Part shown: piece by piece, positions 47,445-57,957 of the stretch
How positions within the stretch are numbered: position 1 is the stretch's first letter
Layout of the letters: each line of letters opens with the position of its first letter
Assembly (NCBI RefSeq): GCF_048564905.1
Contig: NC_132996.1
Span: 44,378,001 to 44,442,000 of the forward strand
From: Vicugna pacos
Lineage: Eukaryota > Chordata > Mammalia > Artiodactyla > Camelidae
Direction of reading: 5' to 3'
Length of the DNA stretch: 64,000 bases
Position numbers and translations under genes: made by a program
Notes under the pieces: generated by a model
What the model saw: only the letters and a program-made list of their open reading frames with translations
What the model was told of the DNA's origin: nothing
The model's database searches: none

Positions 47445-47790
47445 AGTTTTTTTTGGTTTATTTTTAATTAATTGAGGTAAAATTGGTACGCAACATTGTA
47501 TTAGTTTCAGGTATACAACATAATCATTTGACTTGTGTATTCCACAGTAATCTAGTGATTACAAAATGATCAGCACAATAAATCTAGTTACCATGCAATT
47601 AACTCTCTTTACCTATTTCTTCCCCCCCCCCACCCCCTTCAACTGGCAACAACTAGTCTGTTCTCTGTATCTGTAAGCTTGCTTGGTTTGGTTTTGATTT
47701 GGTTTGGTTTCTTTTTTTAGATTCCACATATAAAAGAGATTATACGGTATTTGTCTTTCTCTGTCTGACATTTCACTTAGTATAGTGAGT
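47445..47790 (-). repeat. L1 LINE 3'-UTR fragment
   Basis: Reversed L1 end: 'aattgaggtaaaattgg', 'attgtattagtttcaggtatacaacataatcattt', 'caactggcaacaactagtctgttctctgtatctg', 'agattccacatataaaagagattatacggtatttgtctttctctgtctgac'. Includes a C-rich run at about 47622-47637. Confidence 0.88.
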
Positions 47791-47954
47791 CCTCCTACTG
47801 AAGAAGAGAATATCTAATATATTACTGAGAATTCTTCTGTAAGAAACATTTGAACCTTCTTCTCCAACTATTTATTGATTCAATCATTTATTTATACCAG
47901 CATGGACTCATGAATATTCATTTTAGGTCTAAAGTTACAATTAAATATTGTCAT

Positions 47955-48260
47955 TATTTATTTATTTCTTAAATTTTAAATAGATTTTGCTTTTCAGAGC
48001 AGTTTTAGATTCCCAGAAAGTAAAAGTAGAAAGGACACAGAGTTCCTACATATCACCCCCTCCCCCCACACACGTAGCCTCCTCCACTGTTAACATCCCT
48101 CACCAGAGTGGTACATCTGCTACAGCTGATGGACGTGCACTGACACATCATAATAACCCAAACTCCGTAGTTTACATTTGGGTTTGATTTTGGAATTGTA
48201 AATTCTGTGTCTTGACAATAGTATTGTGACATGTAGCCACCATCATATAGAATCTAGCCT
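47955..48260 (-). repeat. Older L1 LINE 3' end
   Basis: 'cagagcagttttagattccc', 'agttcctacatatcacccc', 'cctccactgttaacatccctcaccagagtggtacatctgctacagctgatgg' and 'cacatcataataacccaaactccgtagtttacat' follow an old L1 3'-UTR consensus closely. Confidence 0.88.
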
Positions 48261-48261
48261 C

Positions 48262-48342
48262 ATTTTTCATATGAGTAAACTGAAGAACAGAGATACTAAG
48301 TTGTTCACAGGTTACACAGTCGGTTAACATTTTATGAGTAAT
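48262..48342 (-). repeat. MIR SINE fragment abutting the L1
   Basis: 'catttttcatatgagtaaactgaagaacagagatactaagttgttcacaggttacacagtcgg' is reversed MIR core. Confidence 0.7.
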
Positions 48343-48499
48343 ATAATGCATTTCTTTAAAATCCATTGCAAATTTTATTTGAATTATTTAATATATCATT
48401 TCTTTGTAGATATACACTGTGATTCATGTTTCTTCTTATTTCTGATTTTTTCCCTATTTTTTCCATTCTAATCAACATACAAGTGACATTTAGGTAAAC

Positions 48500-48650
48500 C
48501 TCTGTTTTATACTCCACCATAATGATAGATTCTGTAAAGACAGAGATACCATTTGTTTATCTCTCTGTCCCGCTTCCTTCCTCATTCACGCCTTCCCCTC
48601 ACCCATAGAGTTGATGATGCATGATTGTTTGCTGAATGGCTGGTTATCTA
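48500..48650 (+). repeat. L2 LINE 3'-end fragment
   Basis: 'ccataatgatagattctgtaaagacagagataccatttg...gcatgattgtttgctgaatggctgg' keeps L2 terminal order. Confidence 0.5.
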
Positions 48651-50270
48651 ATAAGTTATTAAACTTAAAGTTTTATCAGGAATACTTTTGAAGCTGTCAT
48701 TATGGTGGCCTGATTTCTGAGGTCTCTTAAGGCCACTGTCAGAAGAAGAAATGTGAGCAGAATGGTATTTTTTTAATTTGGTGTCACACACTTTGCCTTC
48801 TTAAAAATGACCTCAGAGCTTCACACCCTGGAATGCACTGCTGTACAATATTATTTAAATTCTCATCATATCTGCGGGGATCTGCAGGCTCCACCTGTGT
48901 TAACAACCATCTGTGAACTACAGCAAGCATGCGACCCAGGCTCCAGACGCTTTTGAAAATCCAGTGTGTGTTTCTGAAACCTAACATCTTTCTGTATAAA
49001 GATGGGAATCGTTCAACAGCAACCTTGCAATGATGGGCACAGAATAGGGCAACAGCAACAAAAGATCTTTATTAAGAGGACATTTTCTTTGTTTAATACC
49101 ATATACTCTAATATGACTACTCATTTTCTGGGAATTTTTAAAAAGAAAGGTCCAAGGAAGAACATTTTTTCCATTTGTGATTTCCTAATAAAATATGACC
49201 ATTCATCTCCCCATTTTTAATTGACTATATTTTCCTCCAGTAAAACCAGCTACACTCAACCTATTTTCAGACACTCCATTTTCTCAAGCTGAGTATGAGG
49301 TTTTAGGACAAAACTCCGTTCTTTCTGATGAGAAGAATCACTCCTTGTTGCAGCACTATGCACCCTTTTATGTTTCACTAATCACATCTTTCTTTCTCTC
49401 ATCTCTGTAGAGTTATTTTCCTGGCCATGGTATATATATATCAATGAATGGATTCAGCTATTATCGAATGCTTCAGTTTCGATTCCACATTTAATCACCT
49501 GCAAACACTGTTTCTTTTCTGCTATTCTAGCACAAACATTATCTCTTAGGAATATGAATACTTAAGAGTTTTTGAAGCCTTGTGTATCTCTATGATGTTT
49601 AGGGCCCTAGGAACAAATAATTTCTCTTAGGGTCTAATTTAGTACTTTTAAAATTATTCTATTGATTGGACTCCTATTGTCTACAATAGATAAAATATGT
49701 AATAGGTAGGGGGTAGTGTATAGCCAAAAAAATAACTTGGAAAGTTATTAAATTAAAACTGCTCTATCTTATAATCATATGGAGGCATTCTGAAAACAGC
49801 AGAGCAGAAAGGCAAAAAAACTACTGGATCCTGGTGACGTTATTAAATTATAGAATTACCCAACTCTAGAACTCCTCTACTTTGGGATTTCTTATGTGAG
49901 ATTTAAAAAAAAAAAAACCTTATAGTTTCAGCTATTTTTGGTTGGGGATTATGTAACTTGCAACTAACTGATTTCTAACTGATACGGAGTCCTCAGTATA
50001 GTAAAGGAGAAGGATAGTTAAACACATCAAAAATCAAAACTAAAATACATCCATTAAAAAAAAACACTCATAGAAGGACAGAGGGTAAAGAAAATTTTTT
50101 ATCTTCCATGAGAGATTTTGGAAAGAATCTTTAGTGCAGGCTGTATTCAAACTATGTTTTCAAAAATAAGTGGAAATTTATCAAAAAAAATGATCTGGGG
50201 AAAAATAGAAGAAATAGCCAAGGCGGGGGGCAGAGTTGGGAGGAACTGTTGTGAATAGTGGAAGACAGGA
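48650..50270. other. Intronic stretch without recognised features
   Basis: AT-rich. A short TATATATATA word lies at 49431-49440 and an A-run at 49906-49917. No exon or repeat recognised. Confidence 0.45.
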
Positions 50271-50274
50271 GAGC

Positions 50275-50385
50275 ACTGTCTGTGTGTGTGTCTGGGTGTG
50301 TGCACATACACGTGTGAGGGAGAAAAAGAAGAGAGGGAGAGAGACACACTTGGGGCAGGGGGAGGGGGAAACTGGGCAGGTATAG
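50275..50385 (+). repeat. TG-rich tract followed by a polypurine tract
   Basis: A (TG)n-like run (50278-50315) including gcacatacacgtgtg passes directly into an almost pure purine run (about 50316-50380). Confidence 0.85.
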
Positions 50386-50699
50386 AAAGAAATTAAAGGG
50401 TTAAAGAGCAGGTTTTGAAGGAGCTTGTTTCCAGACCCAGAAACTTCCATATTAACCTGAACATAGAAAGGAGCCAACAGAAGATCAGCATGATCTGTTT
50501 CGGTGTTGTCTTTTCTTACACTGCTCTGCTAGCGTTTTGGAGGATGCAATATAGGGGAACACAGGGAATCCGCGAGGGGTGGAGGTGGGGAGGGAAGCTG
50601 GAACTGTATGTAATGTGGGTGACTTGAGGGTAGAGCTAAAAATCAAAGTTGGGAGATAGACTTAGACAGACACTGAAACAGCCATGCCTTACACTCTAA

Positions 50700-51125
50700 C
50701 TGGATGTTTCACTACTTTTCATGTTTCCCCAGGCATATGGCTTTCTTTTGGTCCCTTAAAGTTAGAAATGTCCTTCCTCCCCAGTCCAGTACCCATTCTG
50801 CTCCCTCATCTGGAAGGCTCTCCCAGGCCTCTTCACCTGGGCAAACACCGCCCACCCTTCAGGTCTCATTTATAAAACCACGTCTTTAGGAAAACTGACC
50901 TGACCCTCCAGATGGGTCAGCTCATCCTATTGTGTGCTGTTCTCTCAAAGCAATCTAATACTTTTCTGTACCAGTCATTATCTAAATTGTATTTAATTAA
51001 AGTTTCACGAAGTACCTGTTTGACATGCAGTTTTTCCACCAGACTGAGTATTAGCAAAAGAACCACATCTGTTTAGTAATCTCCCGTATTCTGGCCACAT
51101 CACGGTCACCCAAGAAGTAGCTTTT
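50700..51125 (+). repeat. L2 LINE 3' half, one of the best preserved here
   Basis: L2 order: 'ctggaaggctctcccaggcctcttcacc', 'cacccttcaggtctcatttataa', 'aactgacctgaccctcc', 'caagaagtagc'. Broken throughout. Confidence 0.78.
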
Positions 51126-51221
51126 GAATATATGAATGACATACCTTTTACTAGCTTGAAAAGAGAGAGAGTGTGTACAATGATTGTGGCAAAAATACTT
51201 TTTTATGAAGGGATATGCTTT

Positions 51222-51345
51222 AAATCAGGTGTCCTTAATCTTTTGGGATTTTGCAGACTCTTTAATAATTTTATAAAAGCAATGGACTCTAATTTAAATA
51301 TCAATGGACATCATTTTAAGTAACCGTGCTTTAAAGGTTACTTTT
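51222..51345 (+). repeat. hAT-type MER-like fragment
   Basis: 'aggtgtccttaatcttttggg...gactctttaataattttataaaagcaatggactct' belongs to the same kind of repeat as 1455-1577, opposite orientation. Confidence 0.4.
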
Positions 51346-51950
51346 AGAAAGTTACAAAAAATTTTTTTTCTATTCTTTTAAATAATGTCAATCATCTTCT
51401 TTTAGTTAGCCTAGAAGCTGGTTGTGAGAAGTTAAAGGGATGAAAGAGTCATTGTTCATGTCTTTAAAAAGTTCATCATCTCATTTATTGGTCAAGACTC
51501 TTGGAAATTAAATTAAGTCAACAAAAGAAGATAGCAATTTCAGTCACTTCATTTATCTCCATGGTCCTTACTGCAAGGGAGATACGGCCCATGGTTTGAT
51601 CGCCACAGAGTGCACTGTGTGTGTGGGCTTTGGCAGAAATCATCCCTCCCAAAATTGCTCTTTGCTGCTTATCATTTCCCATTGTTTTGGCTCTTTACCA
51701 CCCTTCTCCTGGTCTGTAGTTTCCAATGGTACAGGCTTTGTGCACCTCATATGTGTCCTGTCTCTAATAAACCACTGTCCCTCACTGTCTTTTGTCAGTT
51801 TCCTTAATTCCATTGTTTATTTTTTTCTTCTAATTTTTTAAATTGTATTGGGTGGGAGAGTAAATCTGATCATTGTTATTCAATCTTGGTTAGAAATAAA
51901 ATTCATCTCATTCTACTTTAAATAATTAAATCAAATGTTGCATTTAACAG
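51345..51950. other. Intronic stretch without recognised features
   Basis: Chance ORFs at 51596-51841; nothing assigned. Confidence 0.4.
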
Positions 51951-51954
51951 TACC

Positions 51955-52140
51955 TACCAATCAGCTAAAATATATTAAGTGATTATATTTACTTATATAT
52001 AATAACATCTATTATATAAAAATAAGTATATTAAATAATAAATAAATCTATATTTAAATATATAATATATGTTGCATTATAATATATATAAATTAAGTGT
52101 ATAATACATATATATATTTTTTCATTTATATTTATCTTCA
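51955..52140 (+). repeat. AT-rich low-complexity tract
   Basis: Almost pure A/T with many TATA, ATATAT and AATAAT units for about 180 bp. Confidence 0.9.
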
Positions 52141-52687
52141 GCAGGAGGATACTAGTTGTAAGCCCAGAATCAAAGCTATTTTTCTATGTTAGCCACCTTC
52201 ACCATCCCTGATTATTCTTCTGGATCTTTCCACTTCTAAGGAAAGAACTTTCTACACTACCTATTCCAATTTACTCATGTTGTATTTTAAAAATATCCAC
52301 AAACCATATAAATATAAAAATCACAATTAGAGGAAAAACACATATGCGGTATGTGTCCTATACCTTCTCCAACAGAACATGGAAATGGGTAAGATGTCAT
52401 TTATTCTGAAGGTTTATTTGACAATATACTACTGGGATTCTAGACTTACTCATTTACAAACAGTTTCTTTAATAGAGGTTTTCATGTTTAAGATGGATTC
52501 TCAGTACTATTCTAAAGGTTTATGCTTTGGGACTTTTCATCAGAAAAGACAAAAGAGAGAATTGGATGTTCTATTGATGAAATGTTAAATTGTTTTTCCT
52601 TGGAGAGAATAATTGAATATACTCAAGTGTTAGGAAAATTGTTCTCTAGTACATTTCTAAGTTACTAGACGGAGTAGTTGTTTAGTG

Positions 52688-53097
52688 TCCTGTGGTTATT
52701 GAAACAAATTACAAAAAACATGGTGACTTAAAATAACAAAACTTAGGTCTCTCAGATGTCTGAAACCTGGCCCGACCACACTCTCTCTGGGGTTTTAAGG
52801 GAAATCTGTTCCTTGCCTTTTTCAGCAGCTGGTGTCTACATGAACATTCCTGGGCTTGTGGCCATATCATCTCTGTCTCTGTCTCTGTCTCTGTCTTCAT
52901 ATTGTCTTCTCTTCTGTGTGTCTGTGTGAAATCTCCCTCTGCTTCTATCTTTTTAGGACACTCACCAAAAACCAAACCCTGCTGGACCTTAATCTAGGAA
53001 TTTTTAGCCTCAGGATTTAGTGAAAAATAAATTTTTTGCTGCTTAAGCCACCCAGTCCGTGGTATTTTGTTATGGCAGCCTGAGCTGACTAACACAC
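52688..53097. mobile_element. Two MaLR LTR fossils in inverted (tail-out) arrangement
   Basis: The left part (about 52688-52945) reads as a reversed MaLR LTR: 'aacatggtgacttaaaataacaaaac', then 'gggcttgtggccatatcatc' and 'gtgtgtctgtgtgaaatctccctc'. The right part (about 52950-53097) is a forward-oriented copy ending 'gcttaagccacccagtccgtggtattttgttatggcagcc' and 'gactaacacac'. The two LTR 3' ends therefore face outward. Broken, ancient; no internal viral region. Confidence 0.7.
52869..52896 (+). repeat. (TCTCTG)n minisatellite inside the MaLR LTR
   Basis: About four and a half tandem hexamers, expanded from the LTR's own 'tctctgtgtctgtctc' stretch. Confidence 0.9.
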
Positions 53098-53099
53098 AA

Positions 53100-54115
53100 A
53101 GTGATTTTGTCTTCCCAAGATCTTTAATCTTATCCATATTTTACTATATAATATTCACTTTTTTTTTTTTGCTGGACATTCCATATATTTGAGAGGGGCC
53201 ATCATCATGCACCATATAGCCTAATACAGCAGTCAGTCTGGTTTTGGTTTATTTTTCTTAAGAAACACAGTTTATTTTCCATCTATAATTCAAAAGCCCA
53301 GGATTTGGGTGACAATGTAGGAGCTGTTTTAGTCACCCAAGGTGCTTTATTTTCTATTATTTCTCTGATATGCTATAAGCTTTCTTAATTTTTCTTAAAT
53401 TTAGTATTCCATTATTTTCATTAAGTATCATTGGCTTTATTTTTATAAAAGTATTATTTTTGGAAGAATGTTCCCCTTCTAAGGAATGTAACTGCTTGTA
53501 GAAAACCAGGTCAGTGCTTTGTAGAAAGCAGCACAGAGAAAACTGGAGTGGGTTTGAATACTTTGACCAGACCACATCCTAGGCTTCCCCGGCCCTACTG
53601 GCTGGAATCATCTTTTCTTCCTCTCCTGTGATCCACTGAGATCCAAGTTTCATATCCAAACACACGAGTGTTCTCTAGTTTAGTTTTCGTTCATCCTACA
53701 GTAGCGCCCCCACAGACTGATGTAATGGCATATTCAAATCAGCTCTGTCCGAGAAGCACGCAGTTGGGCGGATAATCTTAGACAACCTGTAGGGATACTT
53801 AGATATATTACTATGGCATACTCTTTCCTGGCCAGAACCTAAAAAAGTGTCTTTTCTTAAATTTAGCATTCCTGAAAAGATGAATTTTAGAATAATATTT
53901 TGTGTTTCCAGACAAAACCACTTAGTGAAGTAGTAGAGTGAATATAGCTCTCTTTGTAAATTACAGTGAGATGTTAGAAAACATCTTATTTCTTATTAAC
54001 AAAACCAGGTGTGTACTTATTATTTCCCATATATATGAGGGGCTAAAATAAAGAGAAAAGATAGGATTCCTGCTTTTTGAGGAACCAAGAGCCCCAAAAT
54101 AAAAGCTTATTATGC
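53100..54115. other. Intronic stretch without recognised features
   Basis: Poly-T run near 53160; nothing else assigned. Confidence 0.45.
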
Positions 54116-54120
54116 AAAAA

Positions 54121-54212
54121 ATACATATTTCCACATTAACTGACTATACTTCAATAAAAAAGAATGCAAATTTAAAAATTGTTTACTTTTAAAAAAGAAA
54201 TAAATATTTCCA
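54121..54212 (+). mobile_element. 66-bp L1 3'-end insertion with 13-bp target-site duplication
   Basis: atacatatttcca (54121-54133) and ataaatatttcca (54200-54212) match at 12 of 13 positions. Between them lies 'aactgactatacttcaataaaa' and an A-rich tail, the same L1 terminus as at 606-670, here on the + strand. It ends about 235 bp before the 93-nt LUZP2 exon. Confidence 0.75.
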
Positions 54213-54446
54213 GTGGGAAAATAGTCCCACTGGACATCACTAACACAAAACTGAGTAGAAATTATTTTATTTAATTTCATAGTTAAAAATATTTAAGTTA
54301 CAATTTTTAACGTTGCTAATATATACAAATTTTCAGTTTATTCTTTTTCTTTGAATATGATGCTGCCATTGTATCTTATTTTACGGTAGTCCTAGGATCT
54401 CGTTGTTACACCTATTTCTCTATCCCTTTTCTCTCTCTCTTTCAAG

Positions 54447-54539
54447 CCTCAACAAATCACTACTGAAAGTTACGAGGGCTCTCAAGTTGAGACTACAAAG
54501 GAGGAAAATCCGAAGATCCTTGAGTGCAATTCTCAAATT
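54447..54539 (+). CDS. LUZP2: LUZP2 internal coding exon, acidic Ser/Thr-rich tail (93 nt)
   Basis: Thirty-one open codons start PQQITTESYEGSQVETTKEE and end ECNSQI, phase 0 at both ends. The acceptor has a long pyrimidine tract (ctctctctctttcaag) and the donor is gtaaga. From memory, human LUZP2 has PQQSASGNNESSQVESTKEG here, followed by NPSTTACDSQ, so PQQ, SQVE, TKE, NP, C and SQ line up without gaps. The segment is acidic and rich in Ser, Thr and Glu, with no predicted fold, and holds one cysteine. I find no following exon in the remaining 9.4 kb, so the C-terminal coding part (about 60 residues in human) lies beyond the right edge. Confidence 0.9.
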
Positions 54540-55690
54540 GTAAGATTAATTTAAAATATTTTATCAACATTCAGCGTGAAAACAAGGACATAAGCATTTT
54601 AACAACCCTAGTTCATGCCACCATGAAGCTTTCTATTTATATGTAATACCTACTATCTAAACATTGTACTTTTAAATTTGAAAAAGCAGATGTTCTTTGG
54701 ATGTGGCAGGTAGAATTGCTCTATTAGGAGATGTAATCAGACGATTAGGAGGACTATGAACTTGAGTTGTCAGAGAGGTAAGGGGGTCGTTCCCACAATC
54801 ACATAACAGAAAGCTGATAAAATATTAAAAACAAACACAAACAGAACCCCAAACAAAGAGTGTGATTCAATAGTATTCTCCCCATAAAGCAAATAAACCC
54901 AGCATTATAGAGGAATGGAGGTTTTTACCCTTCAGATGATAGTGCTCTCTGCTTTTTTTCAGTTGTAATAAGTGTAATGCAAATTTGATTCTGGAACTTC
55001 CCTTGGCACAATTACAGATTCATCGTGTCTGGACTTGAGAAACAGCAATTGACAAAGGTTGTCATTTCGATTCAAAGTTAGGCTTTAATCTACCTGACAA
55101 AATGGAAAGCGTCTGGTGAAACTACTCATGATTGGAAAGAAATTGGGTGATAGCAAAGGAAACGGAGCAGAATAGAAACATAAGTTAACCAAGTTGATCT
55201 CTTTTTCCTCTTTTGGCTGCCAAAGTGAACTTAGAAATATAACTTTTTCAACAATTTGCCTTCACATCTTTGTATATTGAAACATGTACCAATACCATAC
55301 AATTTAGAATATAGTAAGGGTAATGAGAAGTAGAAATAAAATATCCTGCAATTTATTTCCAAGGGAGGAAGAAATCAAAAAGGTTTGCGGCAAGAAGGAA
55401 CATTGTTTGCTATAGTTTGAAGAATAGATAGGTCTCTGACAGTGTGAGCAAATCTTAAAGAGACAAGAAAACATCAGAATAACAGGAGTGGAGAATAGAG
55501 TACAGAAAGTGGTGGGATCCGTGCCTAAGGAGATAATTTGGGATTTAAGTAGGAGGGGCACTGGATTCCCAAACAAAGGAGTTTGGTGTGAATTAGGGAT
55601 ATATTTAAGGTTTTCAAAAGTTTGTGTCCAATTAAGTGATAAGACCATGGGTTAATTTTAAGAAAAGTGCTCTTGTTTCTTGATATAGTT
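54540..55690. other. Intronic stretch without recognised features
   Basis: Some purine-rich parts (55300-55570) recall the reversed L2 body, too diverged to assert. Confidence 0.4.
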
Positions 55691-55694
55691 TCTT

Positions 55695-55812
55695 AAAACT
55701 ATGAAAAAATTGTTTTGCAGTGTATACATAAATCATTAGGTTATACACATAAAACTAATACAATGTTACATGTCAATTACCTCTCAATGAAAAAATAACA
55801 AATAAATAATCT
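55695..55812 (+). repeat. L1 LINE 3' end, sense
   Basis: 'ggttatacacataaaactaatacaatgttacatgtcaattacctctcaatgaaaaaa' with an A-rich tail is a typical L1 3' terminus, diverged. Confidence 0.78.
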
Positions 55813-55814
55813 TG

Positions 55815-56510
55815 GAAGCTTCTGGCCTGCACCATTATGGGTAATGCTCAGGTTTGATCCTAAAAGGTCCTGCTCTGTGCCCTTGGATTAGGATTATTCA
55901 TCCAGTTGTCTTTTTCCTGCCCTTGTGCTGGTGTATCAGTGCCTTGAGCAAATCATTCATGTATGAGGTGGCCAAGACATCTGAAAGGACAAAGAACTGG
56001 GACTTCATCAAGCTTAACAAACAAACAAATGTTCCCATCGAAGGCAAACGTGAAAAGTTCTGTGTGTTTTTCTAAGATTCCCCAAAGCAACATTTTGGTC
56101 TGTTTTTCTTGTCAAGAGCAAGGCCCGCTCAAAACCATAGTTTTTTTGTTGTTTGTTCCATTCTCTTTCTACCTTTGATGTCCTTCCTTGTCACTAGCAG
56201 CTCCTCTCCCTCCAGTAAGTCCCATAAGCAGCCACTTCCCTGGGGGAGGCCCCGGTCTGGGTCCCTGCAGAAAGCTGCCACCACTTGTGCCGGCATGAAT
56301 GCTCTCCCTCTGACCTGACCTCCGTCCTGTGGACGTTAGCCTGCAGTCTCTGCTTCCGAGAAGATACGTGTTCTAGTGCGGACCTGTTCAGTATTCGTGG
56401 CTGCAGGCTCAGTTCCGTTTAAAGGCCAAGAGAGTCATATAAAGGAGTGAAACAAGCCCAGTGCGAGCAGTGGGAACTAGTGGGGCTGGTGTGAACATCA
56501 GATTTCCAGT
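55815..56510. other. Unclassified; GC-richer at 56190-56480
   Basis: Overlapping chance ORFs on + (55854-56318). I recognise neither exon nor repeat; an old LTR is possible. Confidence 0.35.
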
Positions 56511-56514
56511 TACA

Positions 56515-56700
56515 GATCAGGAGCTCTTAGCCCCATCCTCACTATAGTATCACGTGGAGAGTTTTCATAAAATACTGATGACCAGGACCAAGATCAGAAA
56601 AATAGGCTCAGCGTCTTGGTACGTGGGGGCTAGACATTAGCTATGTTTATCCTTCTAATTTCTCCAGGTGATTCTAATGTGCAGGCCAGTTTTACTAACA
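56515..56700 (+). repeat. MER5-like hAT transposon fragment
   Basis: 'atcacgtggagagttttcataaaatactgatgacc' and 'tctccaggtgattctaatgtgcaggcc' keep MER5 order. Confidence 0.6.
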
Positions 56701-56714
56701 ATGTATTTTACATG

Positions 56715-56905
56715 TACGTGATTATTAAAATCATCTGAGGGGCCTTTAAAAATTAAGATTTTTGAGAAATTCTTTAGTAAATTCTAAATAAATAGGACTA
56801 AGGGTTACCTGTATTTTTTTGTTGTGGACCTGACAACACTCTTCCCAACCCCAGTGATTCTGAGGCAGATGTCTGTGAGCCTTAATTTGAAAAACATTGA
56901 TTTAG
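56715..56905 (+). repeat. Second MER5-like hAT fragment
   Basis: 'aaaatcatctgaggggcctttaaaaatta' to 'cccagtgattctgaggcagatg' and 'tttgaaaaacattga' keep MER5 order, in the same orientation as the copy just upstream. Confidence 0.5.
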
Positions 56906-57710
56906 ATAAGACATAATCCCTTTAGTATGTTGTTCAGTAATAGTATTTCTGCTTCTCACACTCTGTCATACTTGCATTTTAAAGAGGACAGTGCCTAAAT
57001 AAGACTCTATAATGATACTAATGAAAGACTGTGACATGACTTTTGATAATGGGTAGGAGGTGGGAGGGAGCCATCCCAGAACCCTTTGTTGATTATATAG
57101 CCATATATAAGACTAGGGTTGATGTAGAACTCTGAAACTGACTAGGAAGCTGATGTGTGATTTCATCCACTGCTAAATTTTCCATAAAAGAGCTGCGGAC
57201 CATCATCACCCGAAGCTATAGTGCCCAGAGTATAATTGATCTTAAGCATGGACAGCTCTATAGTTTCTTTCCAAGATTCCGCACTTGTAGGAGATGAATT
57301 CTGCTGGCTTCTTCCACTTTACAGGAAAAAGTGGGAGGATCTTTGGATCTATGGGACTTACTGTTACTCAGCTTGTCTAAATTCATCCAGAATATTCTGA
57401 CTTGTGTTAAATATTATGAAATGCATTGCTTCCATTTCAATACAGCAATGTGGAAATACCTTCAATTTGATTCTAACAGGCTGGAGACTCAAGTTCCAAT
57501 TTGGGTGGCTTTCACTGAAGGTCTAAAAAAAAAAATCAAAACATAATTTTATAAAGAAAAAAACAGATTTACCTCCTCTTCTGGAAAAGGGATTAGTACA
57601 GTTTCTCTTCTAGAAAGGATAATTACATCACATTAAGCAGTATGGCCTTCGTATTTGGAGACTGAGTATGGTTAAAAGAGATGCCTGTATGTGCCAAGTT
57701 GACAAGAGGT
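56905..57710. other. Intronic stretch without recognised features
   Basis: Nothing assigned. Confidence 0.4.
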
Positions 57711-57714
57711 GGAC

Positions 57715-57950
57715 TTGTGATGATTAATTTTATGCATCAGAATGACTGAGCTAAGGGGTGCCTAGAGAGCTGGTAAAACATTATTTCTGGGTATCTCTGA
57801 CAAGGTGTTTCCAGAAGAGATTAGCATTTGAATCAGTAGACTAAGATAAGATCTGCCCTCAGCAATGTGATGGGTATCATCTAGTCCCTTGAAGGCCCAA
57901 ACAGAACAAAAAGACAGAAGAAGGACAAATTCTCTCTCTTTGAGCTGGGG
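57715..57950 (+). mobile_element. ERVL-type (MLT2-like) LTR fossil fragment
   Basis: 'gtgatgattaattttatgcatcag', 'ggtgtttccagaagagattagcatttgaatcagtagactaag', 'gaaggcccaaacagaacaaaaag' match the opening of an ancient mammalian ERVL-like LTR in order. The family name is uncertain. Broken and old; an L1 sits directly after it. Confidence 0.45.
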
Positions 57951-57957
57951 CATGTAC

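Larger units (their letters stand above)
35157..54446 (+). other. LUZP2: LUZP2 intron between linker and tail exons
   Basis: This 19,290-bp intron runs from gtacac to ttcaag. It holds the camelid SINE, the HMGN1 pseudogene, MaLR LTR fossils and many L2, MIR and L1 fragments. Confidence 0.88.

Noticed and set aside
26849-54539. CCSER1 as the identity of the gene
   Set aside because: Considered first because of the coiled coil and large introns, but the remembered CCSER1 C-terminus has no AQQLADLERKL or AMKETVQLCL, whereas LUZP2 does.
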